From Nocardia aurea (GTDB taxonomy: Bacteria > Actinomycetota > Actinomycetes > Mycobacteriales > Mycobacteriaceae), in contig NZ_QCYJ01000005.1 of assembly GCF_003123685.1 (NCBI RefSeq), positions 372,001-436,000 on the forward strand: DNA of 64,000 bases, read 5' to 3'. Positions 9,491-17,628 of the stretch are shown here, in pieces. Each line of letters starts with the position of its first letter. Positions within the stretch are counted from its first letter, which is position 1. The notes below the pieces were generated by a model that worked only from the letters and a program-made list of their open reading frames with translations, was not told where the DNA came from and did no database searches. The translations under genes and the position numbers were made by a program.

Positions 9491-9584
9491 GACTGATCGT
9501 GATTGGGTAGTCAGGCCCTGGGGACGCCGCTCAGTTCGATGATGGATTGGGCCTTTGGTTCGATGGCAGTGTGCAATGTGGGGC
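9491..9584 (+). repeat. Diverged direct repeat A, copy 2
   Basis: Second copy of the element at 7486-7581, 2.0 kb downstream in the same orientation. The shared core is GCCTTTGGTTCGATGGCAGT with matching flanks on both sides. Confidence 0.75.
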
Positions 9585-9930
9585 GGAATTGCTTCGCGGC
9601 GAACCTGCGCTGCCTTGTCCTCCACCCACGCTCCGGCTATCGACGTCCGGGGTAGAGGCGCAGGACCTCCAGGACGGTCGCATCACCTGGGGTGTACCCC
9701 TTGGCTCCCGGTGCAGCATCAGATCGCGCACCCGCCTTGCTGGCTGCCGCCTACCCGCCCCGAACTGATCCGTAGCAGCGCAACGGTGAGCAACTCCGCC
9801 GTGCGCGGAGAGGACTCGCGAACCAGTCACCGCTCTGAATATCCGTGGCTCGAAGCCAGCTCCAGAACGCGGCGGTGACGAGCTCGAATCTGAGCCACAG
9901 CGTTCTCTCGACCAGCCGTCTCAGGATCGG

Positions 9931-10022
9931 CGCGATTCACGTGAAACTCGGTACCTCGCGACGCATGGCTTCCACGAAGCGATATGGGGAGTCTCATGGT
10001 GTACGGACGATATTGGCGAGCC
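9931..10022 (+). repeat. parS-bearing direct repeat C, copy 1
   Basis: From TTCACGTGAAACTCG through CGCGACGC to ACGATATTGGCGAG this resembles 10842-10926 (TTCACGTGAAACTCG ... ACGATATTCGCCAG). The site and its right flank were duplicated together. Similarity decays in the middle. Confidence 0.65.
9934..9947. promoter_or_regulatory. parS: parS-like site 5
   Basis: GATTCACGTGAAAC, 13/14. It begins repeat C copy 1: the match to the second copy at 10845 continues about 75 bp past the site. Confidence 0.75.
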
Positions 10023-10191
10023 CGAATCGGCGGCTGCAAAAGAAGATCGTCGTCTTGAGCGGTGGGGCGGCCCCACCACAGCCAAGCTGCGCCCGCTGAC
10101 CGTGTCTGCAACTTCTGTCCACTGTGGACCGGTGAACAGCGCAGAAAACGCGTCACCGACCGCGCGGGCTTTGTGGCAACGTCGGCAGCTG

Positions 10192-10444
10192 CCGGTTCGA
10201 CCGATGCCCGGTTCGACCGATGCCCGGTTCGACCGATGCCCGGTCCGACCGATGCCCGGTCCGACCGACGCCCGGTCCGACCGATGCCCGGTCCGACCGA
10301 CGCCCGGTCCGACCGACGCCCGGTCCGACCGACGCCCGGTCCGACCGACGCCCGGTCCGACCGACGCCCGGTCCGACCGACGCCCGGTCCGACCGACGCC
10401 CGGTCCGACCGATGCCCGGTCCGACCGATGCCCGGTCCGACCGA
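10192..10444. repeat. 16-bp tandem array, about 15.8 copies
   Basis: Unit CCGGTCCGACCGACGC, 253 bp in all. Two positions vary between units: TTCGA or TCCGA, and GATGC or GACGC. TTCGA variants are confined to the left end, and GATGC variants sit towards the ends with GACGC in the centre, as expected when an array grows by unequal exchange. The 16-bp period rotates the frame, so all three forward frames stay open without coding. Confidence 0.96.
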
Positions 10445-10799
10445 GTGCTGATGATCGATAGGCCGCCGAGCCTTCGAGTACTTCGCGAGATTGGTTCTAC
10501 GGCTTGATCATCGTCACGGCTCCCACCATTCGCGCGACTCCGTGTGATGGCAGGATGCGCGCGACTCAGGCGACGGCAAGTCGGACGTTCGGTAAGTGGG
10601 GCCGAGAACGTACGACATCGAGTAGAACCGGGCGAAACGTAAGTGGGTGGGAGTTCGGGAACGACGGCGGCATTGCGACGCAGACAGGAATTCCGCTCTG
10701 GCACCGACCGGTCGGCCGAGGCTGATCGTCTCCGCCACTCATGCGAAGGGCGAGTCGGTTCAGACCCGGGGCGGTGGCTCCTCTGACGCGCTAGGCAAT

Positions 10800-10841
10800 C
10801 CGATGCGTGATATGAACGGCTGTGCAGGAGAGCCGCGCTGG
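10800..10841 (+). repeat. Diverged direct repeat B, copy 2
   Basis: Second copy of the element at 8179-8220; it ends 4 bp before the parS-like site at 10845. Confidence 0.6.
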
Positions 10842-10926
10842 CGTGGTTCACGTGAAACTCGATGCCGCGCGACGCGCGACTTCACGCAGCGATGCACTCA
10901 CGGTGCACGAACGATATTCGCCAGGT
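10842..10926 (+). repeat. parS-bearing direct repeat C, copy 2
   Basis: Second copy of 9931-10022, starting with the parS-like site and ending at ACGATATTCGCCAG. Confidence 0.65.
10845..10858. promoter_or_regulatory. parS: parS-like site 6
   Basis: GGTTCACGTGAAAC, 13/14 to the parS core, sharing its right flank ACTCG with site 5. Confidence 0.75.
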
Positions 10927-11196
10927 CTGCAACCGCGGCTGCGGAAAGTGGATTGGCGTGCGGGACAGGCAAGACGCATATCCGAACCCCGGTGACTGTT
11001 ATCACCCCTGCCGCGCAAGCGACTTCAACCGGGAACGCACCATCCGCACTTTCTCTGCGGTAGGAACATTGCGTCACAGTGATGAAAATATCGGAAGGTC
11101 CAGGTACCCACCTGACTGTTGCATCTCAACACCCATCCCCCACCTATCAGCCGGATGCCCTCCACGCCTGTGCCCGAACCGAGCCTCGCGATCGAT

Positions 11197-11210
11197 GTTT
11201 CATGTGAAAC
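11197..11210. promoter_or_regulatory. parS: parS-like site 7
   Basis: GTTTCATGTGAAAC, 13/14; 15/16 with flanking T and A. It lies about 285 bp before the parA start, where ParB could also influence parAB transcription. Confidence 0.8.
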
Positions 11211-11493
11211 ATGGCGACTCGCACGAATTTCGGCGCGAGTTTCGCGTGTCGTTTGTGTCGCACCGCGATTCAGCTTTCCTATCGCGCTGAGTGCTGGCAA
11301 GCTAGTGAGCGTCGGGCGTCAGCGTAGGTGCCACGGAGGATGTGGGTGTCACAGCGGCGCGGGCTCCGTCCGCTCGGTCGGACTCCTCGGTCCCAGGTCG
11401 AGCATCGTGTTTGGATCCGGCACAGCTGTTGAAGACACAGCGACGGCCTCTGTCGGTCGCACGTGGTCTGAGTTCTCGGGTTAGGAGCTGTCT

Positions 11494-12498
11494 ATGTCGA
11501 GCGGTCCGGCGAATGTTTCACGGGAAACGACGTCGCGCGTGCCGGGGATGCTGGACTCCAGCAATCTCGACGCGGAAGCATTCGGAAGCACACCGTTCGG
11601 GCACATCTCCCCCAGTGAGACCCCGATCGCGGCCGAAGCTCAGCGCGCCAGTCAGATATTGCATCCAGGAAAGGTGACTGTGCCGAAACCGCACGAGCAA
11701 CGGATCATCACCATTGCCAATCAAAAGGGTGGGGTCGGAAAGACAACGACGGCCGTCAATCTAGCTGCCGCCCTGGCATACCAGGGGATGACGGTGCTCG
11801 TGATCGACCTCGATCCGCAGGGCAATGCGAGCACGGCGCTCGGTATCGAGCACCACTCGGGTGTTCCCTCGAGCTACGAACTGCTCATCGGCGAGGTATC
11901 GGTCAAGGAGGCTATTCAGACCAGTCCGCACAGTGAACGCCTGCTGTGCATTCCGGCGACGATCGATCTCGCCGGCGCCGAGATCGAACTGGTGTCGATG
12001 GTGGCGAGGGAGGGGCGGCTCAAGGCCGCTATCCAGGAGGCGAATATCGCAGGCTTCGACATCGACTACGTCATGATCGACTGCCCGCCTTCGCTCGGTC
12101 TGCTGACCGTCAACGCGATGGTGGCGGCGAAAGAGGTGTTGATCCCCATCCAGTGCGAGTACTACGCCCTGGAGGGTGTCGGTCAGTTGCTCCGCAATAT
12201 CGGGCTGGTCCAGGCACACCTCAACCCGGATCTCCACGTTTCGACCGTGATCCTCACGATGTACGACGGCCGCACCAAATTGGCGGACCAGGTCGCGGAG
12301 GAGGTTCGCGGACACTTCGGCGATATCGTGCTGCGGTCGGTGATTCCTCGCAGTGTGAAGGTCAGCGAGGCGCCGGGTTACGGGATGACGGTCCTCGATT
12401 ATGATCCAGGCTCCCGGGGTGCGATGAGCTACCTGGATGCCGGTCGGGAAATGACTCAGCGGGCCACCCTGGCCGCGCAGGTCGCGGATGGCGCGTAA
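11494..12498 (+). CDS. parA: Chromosome partitioning ATPase ParA
   Basis: Deviant-Walker ATPase that drives segregation of ParB-parS complexes. The 334 residues have an approximately 70-residue variable N-terminus, then IITIANQKGGVGKTTTAVNLA (signature lysine, about 78-85), VIDLDPQGNASTALGI, VMIDCPPSLGLLTVNA and PRSVKVSEAPGYG. ATG 11494 follows TTAGGAG. Residues 7-11 (NVSRET) are encoded over the parS-like site at 11515-11528. M. tuberculosis ParA also carries NVSRET near its N-terminus, so the embedded site looks selected. parB follows, as expected. Confidence 0.97.
   Translation: MSSGPANVSRETTSRVPGMLDSSNLDAEAFGSTPFGHISPSETPIAAEAQRASQILHPGKVTVPKPHEQRIITIANQKGGVGKTTTAVNLAAALAYQGMTVLVIDLDPQGNASTALGIEHHSGVPSSYELLIGEVSVKEAIQTSPHSERLLCIPATIDLAGAEIELVSMVAREGRLKAAIQEANIAGFDIDYVMIDCPPSLGLLTVNAMVAAKEVLIPIQCEYYALEGVGQLLRNIGLVQAHLNPDLHVSTVILTMYDGRTKLADQVAEEVRGHFGDIVLRSVIPRSVKVSEAPGYGMTVLDYDPGSRGAMSYLDAGREMTQRATLAAQVADGA
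11515..11528. promoter_or_regulatory. parS: parS-like site 8 (inside parA 5' end)
   Basis: GTTTCACGGGAAAC, 13/14, overlapping parA codons 8-12. It mirrors the site in the rsmG 5' end, so coding parS sites bracket the gene-free region. Confidence 0.8.
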
Positions 12499-12552
12499 TC
12501 CCAACGGGGTGGCGGTTTTCTGGTGGCGAAAAGAGAAGGGATCGGAAAGCCG

Positions 12553-13596
12553 ATGACTCAGGCGAAAAAAGGCGGGCTGGGGCGCGGGCTGGCGGCATTG
12601 ATCCCGACCGGGCCGACGACCACGCAGGGCCTCGGCAGTGCGCCCGGGCTCGGCAGCGCGGCGGCGAACGTCGTGATCGGGCTCGACCCCATCGGCCCGC
12701 AGCCTGCGTCGGCGTACCTGCATCGCGTTCCGGATCCCTCGGAGGTGGCCGAGGACGACGGTGAGCTTTCGACGAGCGGTGCCATCTACCGCGAGATCGC
12801 CCCCGACCAGATCGAACCCAATCCCAAGCAGCCCCGCCAGGTCTTCGAGGAAGAGGCGCTGGCGGAGCTGGTGCACTCGATCCGTGAATTCGGTCTGATG
12901 CAGCCGATCGTGGTTCGTCGGGTCGAGCCGGGTGTCGATCGCTATCAGCTCGTCATGGGTGAGCGGCGGTGGCGCGCCTGCCAGGAAGCCGGGTTGGAGG
13001 CCATCCCGGCGATCGTCCGGGAAACCGCCGACGGGTCGATGCTGCGTGACGCGCTGCTGGAGAATATCCACCGCGTGCAGCTGAATCCGTTGGAAGAGGC
13101 GGCGGCCTATCAGCAATTGCTGGAAGAGTTCGACGTCACGCACGAGGAATTGGCGACCAGGATCGGACGGTCGCGTCCGGTAGTGACCAATATGATCCGG
13201 CTGTTGAAACTGCCCATCCCGGTGCAGCGACGAGTGGCGGCCGGTGTGCTGTCGGCCGGACATGCCAGGGCGCTGCTCGGTTTGGAGGCGGGCGCCGACG
13301 CGCAGGAAGTGCTCGCCGCGCGGATCGTCGCCGAGGGGCTCTCGGTGCGAGCGACCGAGGAAGCCGTCACCCTCGCCAATCGCGATCCGGATGCGGCCGC
13401 TCCCCCGACGCCGCGTCGCAAGCCGATTCATATGCCCGGCCTCCAGGATGTGGCCGAGCGGCTGTCGGAATCCTTCGATACCCGGGTCACCGTGAGTCTG
13501 GGTAAGCGGAAGGGAAAGATCGTCGTCGAGTTCGGTTCGGTGGAAGATCTCGAGCGGATTGTCTCCCTGATGGAGCAGCAGCAGCTCGGTATGTGA
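12553..13596 (+). CDS. parB: Chromosome partitioning protein ParB
   Basis: CTP-dependent clamp that loads at parS and spreads. About 347 residues: [14 protein letters not shown] at the N-terminus (the ParA-interaction segment), then [20 protein letters not shown] and [13 protein letters not shown] (CTP/arginine motif, near residue 137). The parS-reading HTH is [19 protein letters not shown] (about 196-215), and the C-terminal dimer region ends [23 protein letters not shown] 12553 is preferred because M. tuberculosis ParB begins at the matching MTQ; GTG 12523 would add 10 residues. It lies 54 bp after parA and its targets are presumably the eight sites upstream. Confidence 0.97.
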   Translation: MTQAKKGGLGRGLAALIPTGPTTTQGLGSAPGLGSAAANVVIGLDPIGPQPASAYLHRVPDPSEVAEDDGELSTSGAIYREIAPDQIEPNPKQPRQVFEEEALAELVHSIREFGLMQPIVVRRVEPGVDRYQLVMGERRWRACQEAGLEAIPAIVRETADGSMLRDALLENIHRVQLNPLEEAAAYQQLLEEFDVTHEELATRIGRSRPVVTNMIRLLKLPIPVQRRVAAGVLSAGHARALLGLEAGADAQEVLAARIVAEGLSVRATEEAVTLANRDPDAAAPPTPRRKPIHMPGLQDVAERLSESFDTRVTVSLGKRKGKIVVEFGSVEDLERIVSLMEQQQLGM

Positions 13597-13824
13597 AGTA
13601 GATGAAAATCGCCCGTGTGGGCCCGGTATACGGGAGCAGGGTGTTAAAACGTCACTGTGACAGCGCCTTGGAAAAGCGCTCCGGTGGCGCGGGCGAGGGT
13701 TCCTGACCAACAGCACAGCGGCATGGGAGTGAGGCAGGTTTCTGTTGATCGCTTATTCTTGCTGGCGAGAAAATAGTGATGCGGCGTGATCGAAGAATCG
13801 GATAGCTGGAGGCTGAGCAGAGCG

Positions 13825-14544
13825 GTGTCGACCAGCGTCACAGCACTTACCCTCGGCGGAGTGGATCAGCTCCCGGCACATGCCAGGCGCTGTGTCTTCT
13901 GGGAGATGGACCCGGCCGTCGCCGAGGACTCCCGCGAATTCAGTGATCCTGTCTTCGAGAAAGAGGCATGGCTGTCGACGGTCATGCTCGAATGGGGTTC
14001 GTGCGGTCAGCTGGCCAATATCGACGGCAATGTCGCGGGATGCGCGTTGTACTCACCGCCGAGCGTGGTGCCGCGCGCCGCGCTGTTCCCCACCTCCCCC
14101 GTGAGCCCGGACGCGGTCCTGCTGACCACGCTCCGCTCCGAACATCCCTACCGGGATGGCGATGTGGCTCAGCGACTCATCCAGGCCGTGGTGGCCGATC
14201 TGGTGCGTCGTGGTGTGCGTGCGCTGGAGGCATTCGGCATCCGTGGTGAGCCGCCGGCCAAGGCGATGTCGGATCGCACCGTCGGGTCGATGCGGCTGAT
14301 GGAGCGTATCGGCGCACCGGCCCGGGAATCACGGTCCGCGGGATGTTCGCCGGAGACGTGCATGATCGAAGCCGATTTCCTCGAGGATGTCGGTTTCGAG
14401 GTGGTCGCCGCCCACCATCGGTTCCCGAGGCTGCGTCTGGAGCTGAATTCCGACCACGGCTGGAAGGAAGACGTCGAGCGTGCCCTCGACCAGCTGCTTG
14501 CCGCCGCTTCGCTGAACGAGGCGACCCGCGTCGGCGCGCCCTGA
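13825..14544 (+). CDS. GNAT-like protein of the Rv3916c type
   Basis: Unknown function. Its position between parB and cwlM matches the mycobacterial Rv3916c locus. About 239 residues begin MSTSVTALTLGGVDQLPAHARRCVFWEMDP. A GNAT-like segment follows: NIDGNVAGCALYSPP, then LLTTLRSEHPYRDGDVAQRLIQAVVADLVRRGVRALEAFG, resembling the acetyl-CoA-binding strand-helix, and FLEDVGFEVVAAHHRFPRLRLEL near the end. GTG 13825 is chosen on the family-like start after GGAGG 13808-13812 (spacing 12, a little long); GTG 13786 would add 13 residues. Whether it is an active acetyltransferase is not shown. Confidence 0.85.
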   Translation: MSTSVTALTLGGVDQLPAHARRCVFWEMDPAVAEDSREFSDPVFEKEAWLSTVMLEWGSCGQLANIDGNVAGCALYSPPSVVPRAALFPTSPVSPDAVLLTTLRSEHPYRDGDVAQRLIQAVVADLVRRGVRALEAFGIRGEPPAKAMSDRTVGSMRLMERIGAPARESRSAGCSPETCMIEADFLEDVGFEVVAAHHRFPRLRLELNSDHGWKEDVERALDQLLAAASLNEATRVGAP

Positions 14545-14572
14545 CCTTCGGCTGCCCCGGATAGACCAATAC

Positions 14573-14601
14573 GCCCCTGTCGATACGTGATCGGCAGGGG
14601 C
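14573..14601. terminator. Bidirectional terminator between convergent genes
   Basis: GCCCCTGTCGAT, loop ACGTG, ATCGGCAGGGGC: a 12-bp stem with one G-T type mismatch. It sits between the Rv3916c-type gene (plus) and cwlM (minus). Confidence 0.75.
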
Positions 14602-14629
14602 GCACTGTATTCGGGAAGTCGTGTCGACC

Positions 14630-15826
14630 CTAGACCCGGTCGGCCGCGGCGAGTTCTTCGGCCAGTAGTTCCGCGAAGGTGTAGGTGCCGGTCGGCTGAT
14701 CGTCCTGACCGAGCAGATACAGCCGCTTGACCGAGATCAGGATCGCCTCGGCGATGACATCGCGCATCCTCGGATTGGTGAGGACCGAGGCGTCGTAGCT
14801 GTTGGTGAGGTAGCCGATATCGACCTGGACGGTGGGCATCTTGGTGAGACGCAGCAGATCCCAGGTCCGAGAATGGGTCCGGCAATCCTGCAACGAGGTC
14901 CGTGCGACCACCTCGCGCTGGATGAAGCCGGCCAGCACCTGACCGATCATCGACACCGAACCGTGCGAATTGCCGAAGTGGAATCCGGCGACACCGTTGG
15001 CCATCGGACTCGGATTGTTCGCGCACCGCAGCGAGATCATCAGGTCGGCGTCGAAGGCGTTGGAGGTCTCGGCCCGCTCGGCATCGGTGGGATTGGCCCC
15101 CCAGGGCCGCGACAGGAACGTCTCCATACCGGTGGCCGCCATGCGACCCTCCAGCCTGCTCGCCAGATCCCACAGGATCTCCGACTCGTAGACGTCACCG
15201 AATTCGCTCGGCACCGCGTAACCCTTGTCGGGGCCGCCGAGGCCGGGATCGATGACGATCCGCTTACCCGTCAGCTGCGGTCCCGCGCGATGGACGACCT
15301 CTTCTTCGGCGATCCGATGCGGATTGCCGCCGGTGACCCTGGCGCCGAGCAGTTCGAGCGACCGCAACGTATCCGGTCCGCAGATGCCGTCCGCGGAGAG
15401 CCCGATCTCACGTTGGAACGCGGTGAGCCCTTCGTGGGTGTGCGGGCCGAAATACCCGTCGACGCGGTGCACGTAGAAACCGAGGTCCTGCAACCTGCGC
15501 TGCAGGGTGGCGACATCGTCACCGTACAGCGGTGCGGACAACTGGTAGATCAGCGTGCGCGCGCCGAGCCGGTAGGACGCTTCCTTGAGGGACCGATAGG
15601 TCGCGGGCCCGACGACACCGTCGACGAGAAGACCGCGATGCTGCTGGAACGCGCGCACCGCGGAATCGAGATGGTGGTCGAACGAGGCTTCGGTATCTTT
15701 CCAATACTCTTGCGCACCCGGCCGGTCGTCGCCGACCGCGTGCGCGTGGAGGAACCCGAGACTTGCCAGGGTGCTCCGAACCTCTGCAACGGCTGGACCG
15801 GAATCGCCGTGACGAAGTCGGTGCAT
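14630..15826 (-). CDS. cwlM: Peptidoglycan pseudo-amidase CwlM
   Basis: In mycobacteria CwlM is an essential cytoplasmic regulator that, when phosphorylated by PknB, activates MurA. The 398 residues have two peptidoglycan-binding-like domains (MHRLRHGDSGPAVAEVRSTL; LYGDDVATLQRRLQDLGFYV) and an amidase_3 fold from about 190 (KRIVIDPGLGG). Active amidases have DPGHGG, a histidine in SLHAN and a VEIG glutamate. Here these read DPGLGG, SLRCAN and VDIG, so two zinc ligands and the catalytic Glu are replaced. There is no signal peptide. This fits a regulatory rather than hydrolytic role. It starts at ATG 15826, upstream of and co-oriented with the trx genes. Confidence 0.93.
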   Translation of the reverse strand: MHRLRHGDSGPAVAEVRSTLASLGFLHAHAVGDDRPGAQEYWKDTEASFDHHLDSAVRAFQQHRGLLVDGVVGPATYRSLKEASYRLGARTLIYQLSAPLYGDDVATLQRRLQDLGFYVHRVDGYFGPHTHEGLTAFQREIGLSADGICGPDTLRSLELLGARVTGGNPHRIAEEEVVHRAGPQLTGKRIVIDPGLGGPDKGYAVPSEFGDVYESEILWDLASRLEGRMAATGMETFLSRPWGANPTDAERAETSNAFDADLMISLRCANNPSPMANGVAGFHFGNSHGSVSMIGQVLAGFIQREVVARTSLQDCRTHSRTWDLLRLTKMPTVQVDIGYLTNSYDASVLTNPRMRDVIAEAILISVKRLYLLGQDDQPTGTYTFAELLAEELAAADRV

Positions 15827-16082
15827 GCGTGAGAGCCCTTCCCTTCCGTCAAACCCGGGTACCCACTCATGCGTTGGGATACACCTTCACACGACCATCG
15901 CCATGTCGATCGGCGCCTTTTCGCGGCCATGCGCACGTTGTGCACGCTACCGCGTCCGGGCATGTCGTCCACGGCGTGTGGTCGATTGTCTCAGACCTGA
16001 CCCGGAATCCGACAATCAACCGGGGTCCAGGCATCCTACGGCGCGTCGTCGCACGGCGGTGTTCTTTGGAGAATCGATACCG

Positions 16083-16101
16083 CAGCGGCACAGTGCCGCT
16101 G
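16083..16101 (-). terminator. Terminator after trxA
   Basis: CAGCGGCAC, A, GTGCCGCTG: a perfect 9-bp inverted repeat 3 bp past the trxA stop. The short loop makes a canonical hairpin imperfect, but the position is right for terminating the sigM-trx side. Confidence 0.5.
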
Positions 16102-16103
16102 TG

Positions 16104-16436
16104 TCAGAGGACGTCCTCGAGTTCACGTAAGAGGGCGGCTTTGCCCTTCGCTCCGACGATCTGCTTCACCGGTTTTCCACCGGAGAACAGCATCATAGTG
16201 GGCAGCGACAGGATCTGATAGTCGCGTGCGGTACCGGGATTGGCGTCCACGTCGAGCTTGGCCACGGTGAGTTTGTCCGCGTGGGTTCCCGCGATCTCCT
16301 CCAGGACGGGGGCGACCATCTTGCACGGCCCGCACCAATCGGCCCAGAAGTCGACGAGGACCGGCTTCTCGCTGAGCAGGACGTCGTCGGCGAAGGACGC
16401 GTCGGTCACGGTGACCGTCTTGGCGCTGTCGGCCAT
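16104..16436 (-). CDS. trxA: Thioredoxin
   Basis: 110-residue disulfide reductase. Active site WADWCGPCK with Cys35/Cys38, preceded by VLVDFW. LDVDANPGTARDYQILSLPTMMLF contains the cis-Pro (LPT), and FSGGKPVKQIVGA follows. ATG 16436 has GGAG 8-11 nt upstream; the frame is open further upstream over trxB but that is antisense-quality sequence. It lies 73 bp after trxB and forms the reductase pair with it; this is TrxC in M. tuberculosis nomenclature. Confidence 0.97.
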   Translation of the reverse strand: MADSAKTVTVTDASFADDVLLSEKPVLVDFWADWCGPCKMVAPVLEEIAGTHADKLTVAKLDVDANPGTARDYQILSLPTMMLFSGGKPVKQIVGAKGKAALLRELEDVL

Positions 16437-16509
16437 GGGATATCTCCTTGCGGTGGTAGAGCGTTGTGACGAGAACGAGCGGCGGCTGGTCCGCACCGAC
16501 CGTGGCGGA

Positions 16510-17490
16510 TCACACGCCGGCGACGGGCCGTCCGGCGTGGTCGAGAGTGTTGGAGGTGATGTCACCCTGATCGGCCAGCCAGCGCTCCGCGTCGATGGCG
16601 GCGCGGCAGCCGGTACCCGCGGCGGTGATCGCCTGCCGGTAGGTGTGATCGACCAGGTCGCCCGCGGCGAAGACACCGGGGACCTTGGTCGCGGTCGACG
16701 GGTGCTCGACCTGCACGTAGCCCTCGTCGTCCAATTCGACCTGATCGCGGACCAATTCGCTGCGCGGGTCGTGCCCGATCGCGACGAACAGGCCGGTCGC
16801 GGCGAGTTCGGACTCCTCGCCGGTGCGGGTGTCGCGCAGGGTCAGGCTGGTCACGGCCGAATCGCCGTTGACCTTCGCGATTTCCGAGTTCAGCACGAAG
16901 CGGATCTTCTCGTTGGCCTTCGCGCGTTCCAGCATGATGCGTGAGGCACGGAACTCCTCGCGGCGGTGCACGATGGTGACGCTCGACGCGAATTTGGTGA
17001 GGAAGGTCGCTTCCTCCATCGCCGAATCGCCGCCGCCGACCACGACGATGTCCTGGCCCTTGAAGAAGAAGCCGTCACAGGTGGCGCAGGCGCTGACGCC
17101 GCGGCCGAGCAGTTCCTGCTCCCCCGGTACGCCGAGGTAGCGGGCGGCCGAACCCATCGCGAGCACGATCGCGTACGCCCGGTAGGTCTCGCTGCCGACG
17201 GTCACGGTCTTGATCGGACCGCTCAGATCGATCGCGTCCACGTCCTCGGTGCGGATCTCGGCGCCGAATCGCTTGGCCTGCTCGCGCATCTCGTCCATCA
17301 GGTCCGGGCCCATGATGCCTTCGCGGAAGCCGGGGAAGTTCTCCACCTCGGTGGTCGTCATCAGTGCGCCGCCGAACTGGGTGCCCTCGAACAGCAACGG
17401 CTGGAGTTCGGCGCGTGCGGCGTAGACCGCGGCCGTATAGCCTGCGGGTCCGGAGCCGACGATGATGAGGTCGCGAACTGGCGTGCTCAT
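16510..17490 (-). CDS. trxB: Thioredoxin reductase
   Basis: FAD/NADPH enzyme that reduces thioredoxin. The 326 residues carry FAD motif [18 protein letters not shown], redox pair CATC at 135-138, NADPH-binding [16 protein letters not shown] with the HRREEFRA arginines, and C-terminal [20 protein letters not shown]. It is the low-molecular-weight bacterial type. It reads from ATG 17490, directly upstream of trxA, and belongs to the sigM neighbourhood as in mycobacteria, where SigM responds to redox stress. Confidence 0.97.
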   Translation of the reverse strand: MSTPVRDLIIVGSGPAGYTAAVYAARAELQPLLFEGTQFGGALMTTTEVENFPGFREGIMGPDLMDEMREQAKRFGAEIRTEDVDAIDLSGPIKTVTVGSETYRAYAIVLAMGSAARYLGVPGEQELLGRGVSACATCDGFFFKGQDIVVVGGGDSAMEEATFLTKFASSVTIVHRREEFRASRIMLERAKANEKIRFVLNSEIAKVNGDSAVTSLTLRDTRTGEESELAATGLFVAIGHDPRSELVRDQVELDDEGYVQVEHPSTATKVPGVFAAGDLVDHTYRQAITAAGTGCRAAIDAERWLADQGDITSNTLDHAGRPVAGV

Positions 17491-17628
17491 GGGGCCCTTC
17501 CGAAAAGAAAGCTAGGGAACGTGCGATTCAACAACAGCCTAAACGGCCTTGTTCCCGCGGCGTCAGCACTGTGGCCCGACCCATTATGCCGACAGACCAG
17601 GGCGGCGAGCTGATCGCGGCCCGCGGGC

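Larger units (their letters stand above)
5537..11493. other. About 6-kb gene-free, repeat-rich parS region between rsmG and parA
   Basis: No open frame here has a recognisable domain, a good ribosome binding site or the strong G/C third-position bias of the neighbouring genes. The longest frames give low-complexity Arg/Ser/Pro/Thr-rich translations typical of chance frames in GC-rich DNA. The region does hold six parS-like 14-mers (5632, 7706, 8374, 9934, 10845, 11197) and two tandem arrays with periods 7 and 16, neither a multiple of three. There are also two adjacent strong hairpins (5865-5930) and several diverged direct duplications. In Mycobacterium rsmG and parA are close neighbours. 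The simplest reading is an expanded, decaying, ParB-bound centromere region. Confidence 0.75.

Noticed and set aside
6904..10444. CRISPR array
   Set aside because: Both arrays are head-to-tail repeats without spacers and there are no cas genes in the window.
10062..10461. Repetitive frames encoding RPTPGPTDARSD-like repeats
   Set aside because: The 16-bp unit rotates frame each copy, so openness in all three forward frames is a property of the repeat, not of a gene.
11761..13716. 651-residue minus-strand frame opposite parA/parB
   Set aside because: Antisense to two unambiguous conserved genes; a codon-bias artefact.
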